From Chloroflexota bacterium (GTDB taxonomy: Bacteria; Chloroflexota; Anaerolineae; Anaerolineales; UBA4823), in contig DAOVXM010000197.1 in NCBI GenBank assembly GCA_030636125.1, positions 1 through 5,809 of the forward strand: a DNA stretch of 5,809 bases. The letters run 5' to 3'. Both the position numbers and the translations under genes were made by a program. Below are positions 1 through 5,612 of this stretch, one piece after another. The notes below the pieces were generated by a model. The model was not told where the DNA came from, searched no databases, and saw only the letters and a program-made list of their open reading frames with translations. How positions within the stretch are numbered: position 1 is the first letter of the stretch; each line of letters opens with the position of its first letter.

Positions 1-1
1 A

Positions 2-67
2 TTTCGGATAGCCGACCATACCAAACAGATTGCCGAGAACACACAAGCCCAAGATATTGGCGAGTAA
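2..67 (+). CDS. Possible C-terminal end of an upstream gene (partial)
   Basis: The second + strand frame is open from the window edge to a TAA at 65-67. It gives 21 residues ending ADHTKQIAENTQAQDIGE, a hydrophilic and probably helical tail. The composition looks protein-like, and the DNA after the stop turns into hairpin-rich non-coding sequence, as expected past a gene end. Twenty-one open codons can easily occur by chance. A - strand frame over 1-105 is also open, but it has a stop directly upstream and no good start codon, so I prefer the + strand reading. No family can be recognised. Confidence 0.25.
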   Translation, partial: FRIADHTKQIAENTQAQDIGE

Positions 68-108
68 TCGAGCATCCTTTCTGCCATCTTGAATATATAG
101 TAGTGGCT

Positions 109-160
109 AGTGTTGCGCGGCGAAAGTGACTCGATAGTTTGGTAATAATGGCGCAACACT
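109..160. repeat. Inverted repeat 1 (10-bp perfect arms)
   Basis: AGTGTTGCGC at 109-118 is the exact reverse complement of GCGCAACACT at 151-160, with a 32-nt loop. There is no T-run after the second arm, so it is not a typical intrinsic terminator. It ends four bases (TTAA) before inverted repeat 2. Confidence 0.7.
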
Positions 161-164
161 TTAA

Positions 165-215
165 GCAGTTGGGCAGAAGACAACAGAAACCATCGATTCG
201 TTTAGGCCCAACTGC
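165..215. repeat. Inverted repeat 2 (10-bp perfect arms)
   Basis: GCAGTTGGGC at 165-174 is the exact reverse complement of GCCCAACTGC at 206-215, with a 31-nt loop. The arms contain GTTGGGC and GCCCAAC, which match the integron attC core consensus sequences (GTTRRRY and RYYYAAC), but in the opposite order to a real attC site. The arm sequence is unrelated to that of inverted repeat 1, although the overall size is almost the same. Confidence 0.7.
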
Positions 216-234
216 ACTGGTGATAGCGTGATAA

Positions 235-275
235 TGGGCGCAGGGGAGGCGCCCAAGTTGGATTTAATTATTTTT
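235..275 (+). terminator. Compact GC-rich hairpin, possible terminator
   Basis: TGGGCGC at 235-241 pairs perfectly with GCGCCCA at 249-255 around a 7-nt purine loop. A T-rich tract (263-275) follows after about seven bases. This is the most terminator-like structure in the leader and could end transcription from the gene upstream of the window. The gap between stem and T-tract is long for a strong intrinsic terminator, so a simple structured element is the alternative. Confidence 0.35.
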
Positions 276-280
276 GGAAC

Positions 281-332
281 GTAACTACTCAAGCGGTGAG
301 AAGTGCTCTCTTTGCCTAGGCTGAGTAGTTAC
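281..332. repeat. Inverted repeat 3 (11-bp perfect arms, extendable)
   Basis: GTAACTACTCA at 281-291 is the exact reverse complement of TGAGTAGTTAC at 322-332. If A292 is bulged out, two further pairs form (G293-C321, C294-G320). The interior holds a second small stem, GAGA (298-301) with TCTC (307-310). It lies about 60 bp before the AI-2E family start codon, so it would be in or next to the 5' untranslated region. It may be a small non-autonomous repeat (MITE- or REP-like) or a regulatory structure; only other copies in the genome could decide. Confidence 0.65.
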
Positions 333-390
333 TTTGGAAATATATTAGTTGAAGTTAGGCACCTGCCATTTGGAGTTGGGATGGTACGCT

Positions 391-1698
391 ATGACTAACG
401 AATGGAAATTGGCGACTAAATATGTTGTCGGGGTAGGGTTGGCGATCTTAGGGGTATATATCCTATACCTCAGCCGTCCCATAATATCCCTGCTTGTAAT
501 CGCGGCCTTAATAGCATTCCTGGTGAGACCGTTAATTAACTTTCTCCACCAGCGGTTGAGAATTCCTCGACGTTTTTCGGTTTTAATCACATATCTTTTA
601 GCCTCGGTGGTTTTGCTCCTGGCTCCCTTAATCATCGTTCCTCCTATTGTTGATGCGGTCAATTATCTAATATCTCTCGATTATCAGTTGTTGATTGATA
701 ACCTTCTAAATTGGTTGGAAACCAACTTGATCGTACTTAAAGAGTCAAATTTGCAATTGCTCACATTCAGAATTGACCTTCAGAATACCATTGATCCGAT
801 CTTAGATGCCTTACAGAACGCTTCACCGGTTTTTGCTTTGGAACCTCCCTCCATCGACGTTATCCTAAGCTCTCTAGGTTCAGCCTTCGCGGTTAGTTAT
901 GGCGTCGCCGTAGGAGTGGTAGGTTCTGTTTTTTCCGGGATTGTTGCCTTTGTGTTTATGATCCTGGCTTCAATTTACTTCAGCTTGGATGCACAGAGAT
1001 TTTACGAAAGTTTCTTGAGCATAACACCAGAGTCGCACAGGTCGGAAATTAACCGGATCGTTAGACGGATCAGGCACATTTGGGATGCATTCTTTAGAGG
1101 CCAGATCACATTGATGGTTTTAATTGGATTTGTTGTTTGGCTTGGATTGACGTTGCTTGGATTACCTGGCGCTTTCGCCTTGGGTGTTATCGCGGGAGTG
1201 TTGGAAATCATACCTAACCTGGGACCATTTCTAGCAGCGATTCCCGCGGTGATTGTTGCACTGCTTCAAGGATCAACCGTTCTTGAGGTTAATAATTTTA
1301 TCTTTGCTCTAATCATCATCGGTTTTTATATCCTTGTTCAAATGTTGGAAAACTACCTTATCGTTCCAAAAGTCCTCGGAGAAGCCGTTGAATTACATCC
1401 CCTGGTAGTTATCTCAGGCGTGTTGGTCGGGGCTTCCGTTTGGGGCATATTAGGTGCGTTGTTAGCAACCCCATTGATCGCCTCAGGACGGGAAATCGTG
1501 CACTACCTTTACCGTAAAGCGCTCGGGGAGGACCCGTTTCCACCGGAGGAAAAACCACCGGAGGATGAGAACATTTCCATGCGGGAATCTATGCAGGTGC
1601 TGGTAGCAAAGGGCCAGCAACTGTTCAAGCGTGGTCCGGAATCATCCCCGGAGCCACTGGAGACCGATCAAGAGAAGATAAAAGAACCACATGAATAA
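391..1698 (+). CDS. AI-2E family transporter (PerM/UPF0118-type membrane protein)
   Basis: This is an integral inner-membrane protein of the AI-2E/PerM family. Members export small molecules, and some act in Na+/H+ antiport or autoinducer-2 efflux; the substrate here cannot be read from sequence. Counting from ATG 391 (435 aa), hydrophobic segments lie near residues 9-27, 33-48, 62-88 and 165-198. The family core follows: FFRGQ near 234-238, a Gly-rich hydrophobic stretch with EIIPNLGPF near 272-280, ENYLIVPKVLG near 320-330, and a last membrane pair to about 365. The tail (about 380-435) is hydrophilic and rich in Pro and Glu, probably cytosolic. The frame extends to a TTG at 349, but the added residues look unlike a membrane-protein start. 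ATG 391 has a weak GGGATGG six bases upstream. The next gene begins 47 bp after the stop. Confidence 0.9.
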   Translation: MTNEWKLATKYVVGVGLAILGVYILYLSRPIISLLVIAALIAFLVRPLINFLHQRLRIPRRFSVLITYLLASVVLLLAPLIIVPPIVDAVNYLISLDYQLLIDNLLNWLETNLIVLKESNLQLLTFRIDLQNTIDPILDALQNASPVFALEPPSIDVILSSLGSAFAVSYGVAVGVVGSVFSGIVAFVFMILASIYFSLDAQRFYESFLSITPESHRSEINRIVRRIRHIWDAFFRGQITLMVLIGFVVWLGLTLLGLPGAFALGVIAGVLEIIPNLGPFLAAIPAVIVALLQGSTVLEVNNFIFALIIIGFYILVQMLENYLIVPKVLGEAVELHPLVVISGVLVGASVWGILGALLATPLIASGREIVHYLYRKALGEDPFPPEEKPPEDENISMRESMQVLVAKGQQLFKRGPESSPEPLETDQEKIKEPHE

Positions 1699-1728
1699 TC
1701 CGTTTTGGAGGAGATCCGGACTGCTAGC

Positions 1729-1740
1729 ATGTCCAAATAA
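1729..1740 (+). other. Shine-Dalgarno followed by a three-codon ORF
   Basis: A strong ribosome-binding sequence, GGAGGAG (1707-1713), precedes ATG TCC AAA TAA at 1729-1740, 15 bases downstream. The stop lies five bases before the ATG (1746) used for the MBL hydrolase, which has no usable Shine-Dalgarno of its own. Ribosomes may therefore reach 1746 by re-initiation, or the motif may be coincidental, because the spacing is longer than ideal. Confidence 0.2.
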
Positions 1741-1745
1741 TTGGA

Positions 1746-2549
1746 ATGTTGGAAGTTCAAATCACTTTGAACACAGATCTTGTTCGTAGATTTATGTTGA
1801 ATTCTTTGGATATAACCTTTGTAGGTCATGCGACAGTCCTTTTAGAGATGAGCGGTGTACGGATATTAACTGACCCACTTCTTAGGAATCAGATTCTCCA
1901 TCTACGCCGTCAAAATCGATTGGTTAATCCTTCTGCAGCTCAAAATGTCGATGCTGTTTTGATTTCTCATGCCCATTGGGACCACCTTGATATACCTTCA
2001 CTCAAGTTCGTCGGGCACTCGACACCTTTGATCGTTCCTAGAGGTGTAGAGCAAATATTACGCCGTAAGGGATTTCAGCAAGTTGATGAATTGACAGTCG
2101 GCGAGAGTACTACTGTAGGGAAGGTGAGCATCCGTGCAACTTTCGCTGATCACGATGGCGCTCGATTGGGTTTAGGGCAAAGAGCCGATTCAATAGGATA
2201 TCTAATCGAAGGTTCGCATCTGGTTTACTTTCCGGGGGACACAGCCCTTTATCCTGAGATGGCAAATCTGGCTGAGGGCTTGGATCTCGCTTTGCTGCCG
2301 GTCTGGGGCTGGGGTCCCAATCTTGGACCTGGGCATATGAGTCCATACCAGGCGGCCTTAGCATTACGTATGCTTGCACCCACATTGGGTATACCAATCC
2401 ATTGGGGTACGATGTTCCCTTTAGGGTTGAGGTGGATCTTCCCTAAGCTCTTGATCGACCCTCCCCATGCGTTTGCCAACTTTGCCTCTCGATTGGCGCC
2501 CGAGGTCATGGTAAAGATACTGGCACCTGGAGACCAGGTGTGTATTTAA
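1746..2549 (+). CDS. MBL-fold metallo-hydrolase (UlaG/NAPE-PLD-like)
   Basis: This is a cytosolic metal-dependent hydrolase of the metallo-beta-lactamase fold, in the UlaG/NAPE-PLD-like branch (Lactamase_B_2 type). Over 267 aa it shows an N-terminal strand with GHATVLLE (residues 27-34) and ILTDP (40-44), then the metal-binding HAHWDH (75-80: His75, His77, Asp79, His80). Further ligand candidates are His136, Asp165 in FPGDT, His197 in GHMSP and His219 in HWGT. The ligand set looks complete, so an active hydrolase, probably binuclear zinc or manganese, is expected. The substrate is unknown; relatives act on lactonised sugars, phosphodiesters or lipids. The start is uncertain: ATG 1746 gives about 19 residues before the domain, while ATG 1794 gives a start closer to the family norm. 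Neither has a good ribosome-binding site. The stop is 10 bp before the phosphatase-like gene, so the two are probably co-transcribed. Confidence 0.9.
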   Translation: MLEVQITLNTDLVRRFMLNSLDITFVGHATVLLEMSGVRILTDPLLRNQILHLRRQNRLVNPSAAQNVDAVLISHAHWDHLDIPSLKFVGHSTPLIVPRGVEQILRRKGFQQVDELTVGESTTVGKVSIRATFADHDGARLGLGQRADSIGYLIEGSHLVYFPGDTALYPEMANLAEGLDLALLPVWGWGPNLGPGHMSPYQAALALRMLAPTLGIPIHWGTMFPLGLRWIFPKLLIDPPHAFANFASRLAPEVMVKILAPGDQVCI

Positions 2550-2559
2550 ATAGGATATT

Positions 2560-3003
2560 ATGGATATATCAAAAATAACCGATTATATGTACATCGCAGC
2601 TCATCCAAATGCTGAGGCTGCCAATGCCATCCAAGAATCAGGTGTGCGTGTGATTATCAATATGATATTTCACCGCCCAGCTGAGGTATATAAACAGCCT
2701 CCATTCAGATTGCTTACATTACGCTCATTTGATTCAATATTCTTGCCAATACCACTCAGTAAATTGAGAAAGGGGGTAAAAACTGCTTTACCAGTGATCC
2801 AAGATGGCGACAGCGTATTGATCTACTGCCGTAAAGGAAGACACCGTAGCGTTGCAATGTCTTCCTGCATTTTAATTGGGAAGGGATACTCTTCAGATGG
2901 AGCTATGGAACTTATCAGTTCGAAACGCGAGGTGGCGGATCCATATGCCTGGCATATCCAGCGACAGATACGCAGATTCGAGAAATCTTGGAATAAGGGA
3001 TAG
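2560..3003 (+). CDS. Dual-specificity protein phosphatase-like protein
   Basis: This is a small cysteine-based phosphatase-fold protein (147 aa) of the dual-specificity/tyrosine phosphatase superfamily. The signature lies at residues 89-98, YCRKGRHRSV, with nucleophile Cys90, phosphate-binding Arg96 and Ser97, so the C-x5-R-S loop is intact. The His usually before the Cys (HCx5R) is Tyr89. The N-terminal part, ITDYMYIA (6-13) followed by a helix and VRVIINM (29-35), matches the usual opening of the fold. Asp58 is a candidate general acid but is not certain. No membrane or signal segment is seen, so it should act in the cytosol. The target could be a phosphoprotein or a small phosphorylated metabolite. 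The ATG follows the MBL gene stop by 10 bp, with AGGA at 2552-2555 as a short ribosome-binding site. Confidence 0.85.
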   Translation: MDISKITDYMYIAAHPNAEAANAIQESGVRVIINMIFHRPAEVYKQPPFRLLTLRSFDSIFLPIPLSKLRKGVKTALPVIQDGDSVLIYCRKGRHRSVAMSSCILIGKGYSSDGAMELISSKREVADPYAWHIQRQIRRFEKSWNKG

Positions 3004-3082
3004 TCTCAACACGTGTAAGTAATCTTCTCAAACTTCGTCCATAGTAATCAATCTAAAAAAAATTGGATGAGGAGAGAAAGTT

Positions 3083-3133
3083 ATGAAATATGAAAATGAT
3101 AGGAGAATACTATGGGCAAATTTAAATATCTAA
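3083..3133 (+). CDS. Possible 16-residue leader ORF overlapping the SCP2-like gene
   Basis: ATG 3083 is preceded by GAGGAGAG (3069-3076) at near-ideal spacing, the best ribosome-binding site in the window. It opens a frame MKYENDRRILWANLNI that stops at TAA 3131-3133, inside the next gene and in a different frame. The product has no recognisable motif or run of one amino acid, so classical amino-acid attenuation is not suggested. Translation across this ORF could couple to, or compete with, initiation at ATG 3112. It may also be a chance ORF next to a purine-rich stretch. Confidence 0.3.
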   Translation: MKYENDRRILWANLNI

Positions 3134-3510
3134 GCCCTGAATGGGCAGATGAAGCGATACGATGTCTAAGGGAAGCTTTAACGCCGGAGAGTATGAAACA
3201 TGTTACTTCGTCTATGTTGACCCATTACCGCAATTGCCCTGACGGTAAAGATCGCGCTGTTTACTATAAATATGTAGATGGTGTGCTAGAAGAACTCTCC
3301 GTTTTAGAAAATGAATTTCCAAAAGTCGAATTTACTATTAGCGGGGAATACGAGACTTTCGCAAAAATCTCACGAGCGGAGTTGGGTTCTAGAGCAGCTT
3401 TGATGAGTGGCAAGTTGCGGTTAAAGGGGAATATGGTTAAAGCGTTAAGCCTCTCTGTGGTAGTAGATCGGTTAAATCAAGTGCTCGCCAAGATCCCAAC
3501 TGAATACTGA
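3112..3510 (+). CDS. SCP2-like sterol/lipid-binding domain protein
   Basis: This is a 132-residue single-domain protein that resembles the sterol carrier protein 2 (SCP2) fold. The N-terminal half (1-70) is mainly helical. The C-terminal half carries the typical order: a strand VEFTISGEYETFAKI (72-86), a helix with AALMSGKLRLKGNM (95-108), and a closing helix to the end. The SGKLRLKGN turn (99-107) is the clearest family mark. Such domains bind fatty-acyl or other hydrophobic ligands in a cavity; no catalytic role is implied. It should be cytosolic, as no signal peptide or membrane span is seen. ATG 3112 has AGGAG at 3101-3105, six bases upstream. The M24 gene starts 11 bp after the stop, so the pair is likely an operon and the protein may carry or bind the ligand its partner handles (inference). 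Confidence 0.75.
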   Translation: MGKFKYLSPEWADEAIRCLREALTPESMKHVTSSMLTHYRNCPDGKDRAVYYKYVDGVLEELSVLENEFPKVEFTISGEYETFAKISRAELGSRAALMSGKLRLKGNMVKALSLSVVVDRLNQVLAKIPTEY

Positions 3511-3521
3511 GGAGTTGCATT

Positions 3522-4748
3522 ATGCCTAATGAAAATAATCCTCAAAGGGACCCATATTTTGTTGATTTCCCCGGAAGAATTAAGCAGATACAGGCTGAAA
3601 TGCATCGTGATGGGATAGATGTATATTTGGGTTCCCGATTGCGAACACTCTCCTGGACACTTGATGCTTTTTGCCCTTGGCGGTCCTTTGTGGTGATACC
3701 CAGAGATGGATTGCCCACAGCTTTTACTTTTGTAATTGATGCTTCTCGAGTGGCGGATGATTCCTGGCTGGGTATTGACAATGTGCTAGGATATGCTCCC
3801 ATGGGGGGTCAAGACCAGATCACGGTTGTAGCAGATTTTATTCTAGAAAATCTCAAAGATGGTAAGGGGGTCGTGGGTATCGAGAGTGGTATGTCGAATT
3901 ACCTCCCTGAGGGCAACCTGACATATTATGAGTACCAAGAGCTAACTGCTGCTCTGCCAGGGGTGAAGCTGACCAACTCGCATGACATCATAGATCGGCT
4001 TTCGCTTATTAAAGATGAAGGCACCATAAACCGTTTTAGGGAGGCGTCGCGCATTGTCGATGTGGGTCACCAGGCTGTATTTGAAGCTATCAAAGATGGG
4101 GGCTTCCAGGGGATGACAGAAACGGAGATTGCCGGAATCGCAACCCATGCCATGCGGAAAGCAGGTAGTGTTTTTGATTGGACTTTTACTGGAGGAAACG
4201 AGATCGCTTCAGGATACCGAACGGGATTGGCGGGTGGCGCGTGTACACCTGCAACTCGTAGAAAATTGCAGCCTGGGGAGGCACTGATGGTCGATCTGCA
4301 TGCGACTTTTAAATTGGGATTAGGTGATCACACCCATAATTACTTGCTTGGATCAGCGACTTCACGCCAAAGGTGGCATGCAAATAAATTCATCGATCTA
4401 GTCAAAAAATGTTTGAGTATCTATAGGGCTGGGATTACACCATCCAACTTAACTGACGAGATGCAAGTATTTTGCGAAGAGGGAGGTTTTGCAGAGTATG
4501 TCGTCCCTGGATTTGAACATGGCATAGGAATGCTGGGAGACGAGTGGCGTATTGGTTTGAACGATGGTCCAATCCCATACTGGACGAATCCTGACCATGT
4601 GTATCAGGCGGGAGAAATGATAATTTGCGCCATTCAATATGCCTGCCCAGAGGAGAATATTGGCTTTCGTTATGAAAACCCAATATTGCTAAAGGGAGAG
4701 GGTTGTGAGCTAATGTCAAAATATCCTCTGGCAATTGAGGAAATTTAG
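3522..4748 (+). CDS. M24 family (Xaa-Pro peptidase/creatinase fold) protein with altered active site
   Basis: This 408-residue protein has two domains: a creatinase N-terminal domain (about 15-155) and a pita-bread M24 catalytic domain (about 163-405). Expected M24 metal ligands are Asp, Asp, His, Glu, Glu. Asp258 (MVDLH), Asp269 (GDHTHN), His333 (EHGIG) and Glu385 (RYEN) are present. The Glu expected in the EPG motif falls at Ala370 in GEMIICAIQY, with Gln372 nearby. The substrate-binding His of the NxxxPH motif is also missing: GGNEIASGY puts Gly231/Tyr232 there. Aminopeptidase activity is therefore doubtful. Creatinase is a known metal-independent relative, so a different hydrolytic or lyase reaction is possible. 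The length fits the family. The start ATG has GGAG at 3511-3514, directly after the SCP2-like stop, which supports translational coupling. Confidence 0.88.
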   Translation: MPNENNPQRDPYFVDFPGRIKQIQAEMHRDGIDVYLGSRLRTLSWTLDAFCPWRSFVVIPRDGLPTAFTFVIDASRVADDSWLGIDNVLGYAPMGGQDQITVVADFILENLKDGKGVVGIESGMSNYLPEGNLTYYEYQELTAALPGVKLTNSHDIIDRLSLIKDEGTINRFREASRIVDVGHQAVFEAIKDGGFQGMTETEIAGIATHAMRKAGSVFDWTFTGGNEIASGYRTGLAGGACTPATRRKLQPGEALMVDLHATFKLGLGDHTHNYLLGSATSRQRWHANKFIDLVKKCLSIYRAGITPSNLTDEMQVFCEEGGFAEYVVPGFEHGIGMLGDEWRIGLNDGPIPYWTNPDHVYQAGEMIICAIQYACPEENIGFRYENPILLKGEGCELMSKYPLAIEEI

Positions 4749-4835
4749 CGGAAGAGATAGTGTTACAATTAATTTGGTGATACAAATACCGGCGCGTAAA
4801 AGGAAAGAAGTGCGCCCTGACAAGGTGAAAGAGTA

Positions 4836-5417
4836 TTGAAGACGACGCATAAAGCTTTATCACTTGAGGTTGTTGCCCGCAGGTTGAACGGAGCTGATAT
4901 CCAATGGGCTATTTTTGCGGGATCTGCGGCAATTGTATATGGTGCCGATCGCCCCATAACCGATATCGATATCCTGATATCAGCAGCAGATGGAGAACGC
5001 GCGGCTGCCCTGTTCCCCGACAGTCAAGTATGTCGTCGTGGAAATGGATCTGTCGAGGCAATTAAATTACCTGATTATGATCTCATTGCTGGTTTATCGA
5101 ATGGATACAAACTTGATGTTGATAACGATATGCTCCTTCGTTTGCGTAGAGCTGAAATAAACGGTGTTGTCGTACCGATTATTCCTCCCGAAGATAATAT
5201 ACTCATTAAGGCTATCTGGGGTCGTGGTCCGGAGATTGGTAAACACGACTGGGATGATGTAAAAGCTATGTTGCTCTACAACCGGAGGATTGATTGGGAA
5301 TACCTTTGTGGAAGGGCTTCTGCTGGCCTTAACCCAGACCGGGCGGATAAGGTGTTGATACGTCTGGAACTGTTGTGGCGTAGCATCTATGATGAGGCAG
5401 TCCGCATTAGGAAATAA
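4836..5417 (+). CDS. Nucleotidyltransferase-fold protein (MNT/AbiEii-like)
   Basis: This is a 193-residue predicted nucleotidyltransferase of the polymerase-beta-like fold. The active-site pattern is visible: GSAAIVYG (29-36), then TDIDIL (42-47) with Asp43 and Asp45 as metal-binding acids; Asp94 or Asp96 in LDVDND could be the third. The later block PPEDNILIKAIWGRG (117-131) followed by KHDWDDV (136-142) is typical of AbiEii/MNT-like relatives. The biological substrate is unknown. Such proteins may be toxin parts of toxin-antitoxin pairs or antibiotic-modifying enzymes, but no HEPN or AbiEi-like partner is adjacent. The start is a TTG with AAGGTG seven bases upstream; an in-frame TGA nine bases before it rules out a longer form. 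The 87-bp gap to the M24 gene allows its own promoter, though I could not place one. Confidence 0.75.
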   Translation: MKTTHKALSLEVVARRLNGADIQWAIFAGSAAIVYGADRPITDIDILISAADGERAAALFPDSQVCRRGNGSVEAIKLPDYDLIAGLSNGYKLDVDNDMLLRLRRAEINGVVVPIIPPEDNILIKAIWGRGPEIGKHDWDDVKAMLLYNRRIDWEYLCGRASAGLNPDRADKVLIRLELLWRSIYDEAVRIRK

Positions 5418-5435
5418 CGCATCAGCCTAATTTTT
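5406..5435 (+). terminator. Weak terminator-like stem at the nucleotidyltransferase gene end
   Basis: ATTAGG (5406-5411) pairs with CCTAAT (5426-5431) around a 14-nt loop, and a T-run (5431-5435) overlaps the end of the stem. The left arm overlaps the last codons and the stop codon lies in the loop. The stem is short and AT-rich, so termination would be weak at best. Confidence 0.25.
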
Positions 5436-5471
5436 AGATAGTCTCCCCGTTGGGTGTTGCTGACAAAATTA

Positions 5472-5548
5472 ACCGCGGAGAGCGCAAAGATCGCAGAGTG
5501 TTGTCACATAAACCGGTTTTTCTCAGCGTTATCAGCGAACTCTGCGGT
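5472..5548. repeat. Long imperfect inverted repeat between convergent genes
   Basis: The arms are 5472-5498 (starting ACCGCGGAG) and 5522-5548 (ending CTCTGCGGT). About 19 of 27 positions are complementary when the outer ends are aligned. The 23-nt loop contains the palindrome AACCGGTT (5511-5518). The sequence type, GC-rich blocks with CGCAGAG and GCGCAAAGA, matches a dispersed intergenic repeat I associate with Chloroflexota and some other environmental bacteria. It lies in the 195-bp gap between convergent genes and could act as a transcription end for both directions, although neither side has a strong T-run. Confidence 0.55.
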
Positions 5549-5612
5549 AAATACAAGATTGGATTTTCCATAACAATATATAATCGGAAGACCAGCAAAT
5601 TTTTAGAATTAT

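Larger units (their letters stand above)
68..348. other. Non-coding region with four inverted repeats
   Basis: I see no credible gene here. The stretch holds three inverted repeats of nearly equal size (109-160, 165-215, 281-332) and one compact GC-rich hairpin (235-255), each listed separately. There is also a partial direct repeat: GTAATAATGGCGCAA at 142-156 resembles GTGATAATGGGCGCA at 228-242, with one substitution and one inserted base. The region lies between a possible upstream gene end and the AI-2E family gene, so it probably contains that gene's promoter, but I could not place a convincing -35/-10 pair. TATATT at 341-346 is a possible -10 without a good partner. Confidence 0.6.

Noticed and set aside
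1..105. Open - strand frame with a plausible hydrophobic product
   Set aside because: A stop lies directly upstream on the - strand and no ATG or GTG start is placed sensibly; only a weak TTG is available. The + strand tail ending at 67 was preferred, itself at low confidence.
151..263. Integron attC-like core sequences: GTTGGGC (168-174), GCCCAAC (206-212), GTTGGAT (257-263); also GTTAGGC at 354-360
   Set aside because: A real attC runs from RYYYAAC to GTTRRRY with paired inner L boxes. Inverted repeat 2 has the opposite order. The 206-263 candidate has the right ends, but its inner sequence does not pair as L''/L'. Pairing 206 with 354 is too long and also lacks inner pairing. No integrase gene is in view.
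3009..3016. ACACGTGT palindrome after the phosphatase stop codon
   Set aside because: An isolated 8-bp palindrome with no second copy or nearby promoter; expected by chance in a window of this size.
4791..4816. GGCGC/GCGCC short stem upstream of the nucleotidyltransferase start
   Set aside because: Only five base pairs with a 16-nt loop and no T-run; too weak to call a terminator or operator.
4435..4863. Long - strand open frame across the end of the M24 gene
   Set aside because: It lies mostly opposite a well-supported coding frame, shows no recognisable motif and has no ribosome-binding context; it is a shadow of the M24 gene.
4962..4983. Adjacent palindromes GATATCGATATC and CTGATATCAG
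   Set aside because: They lie in the codons for the TDIDILIS active-site segment of the nucleotidyltransferase, and the repeated Asp-Ile codons explain them.
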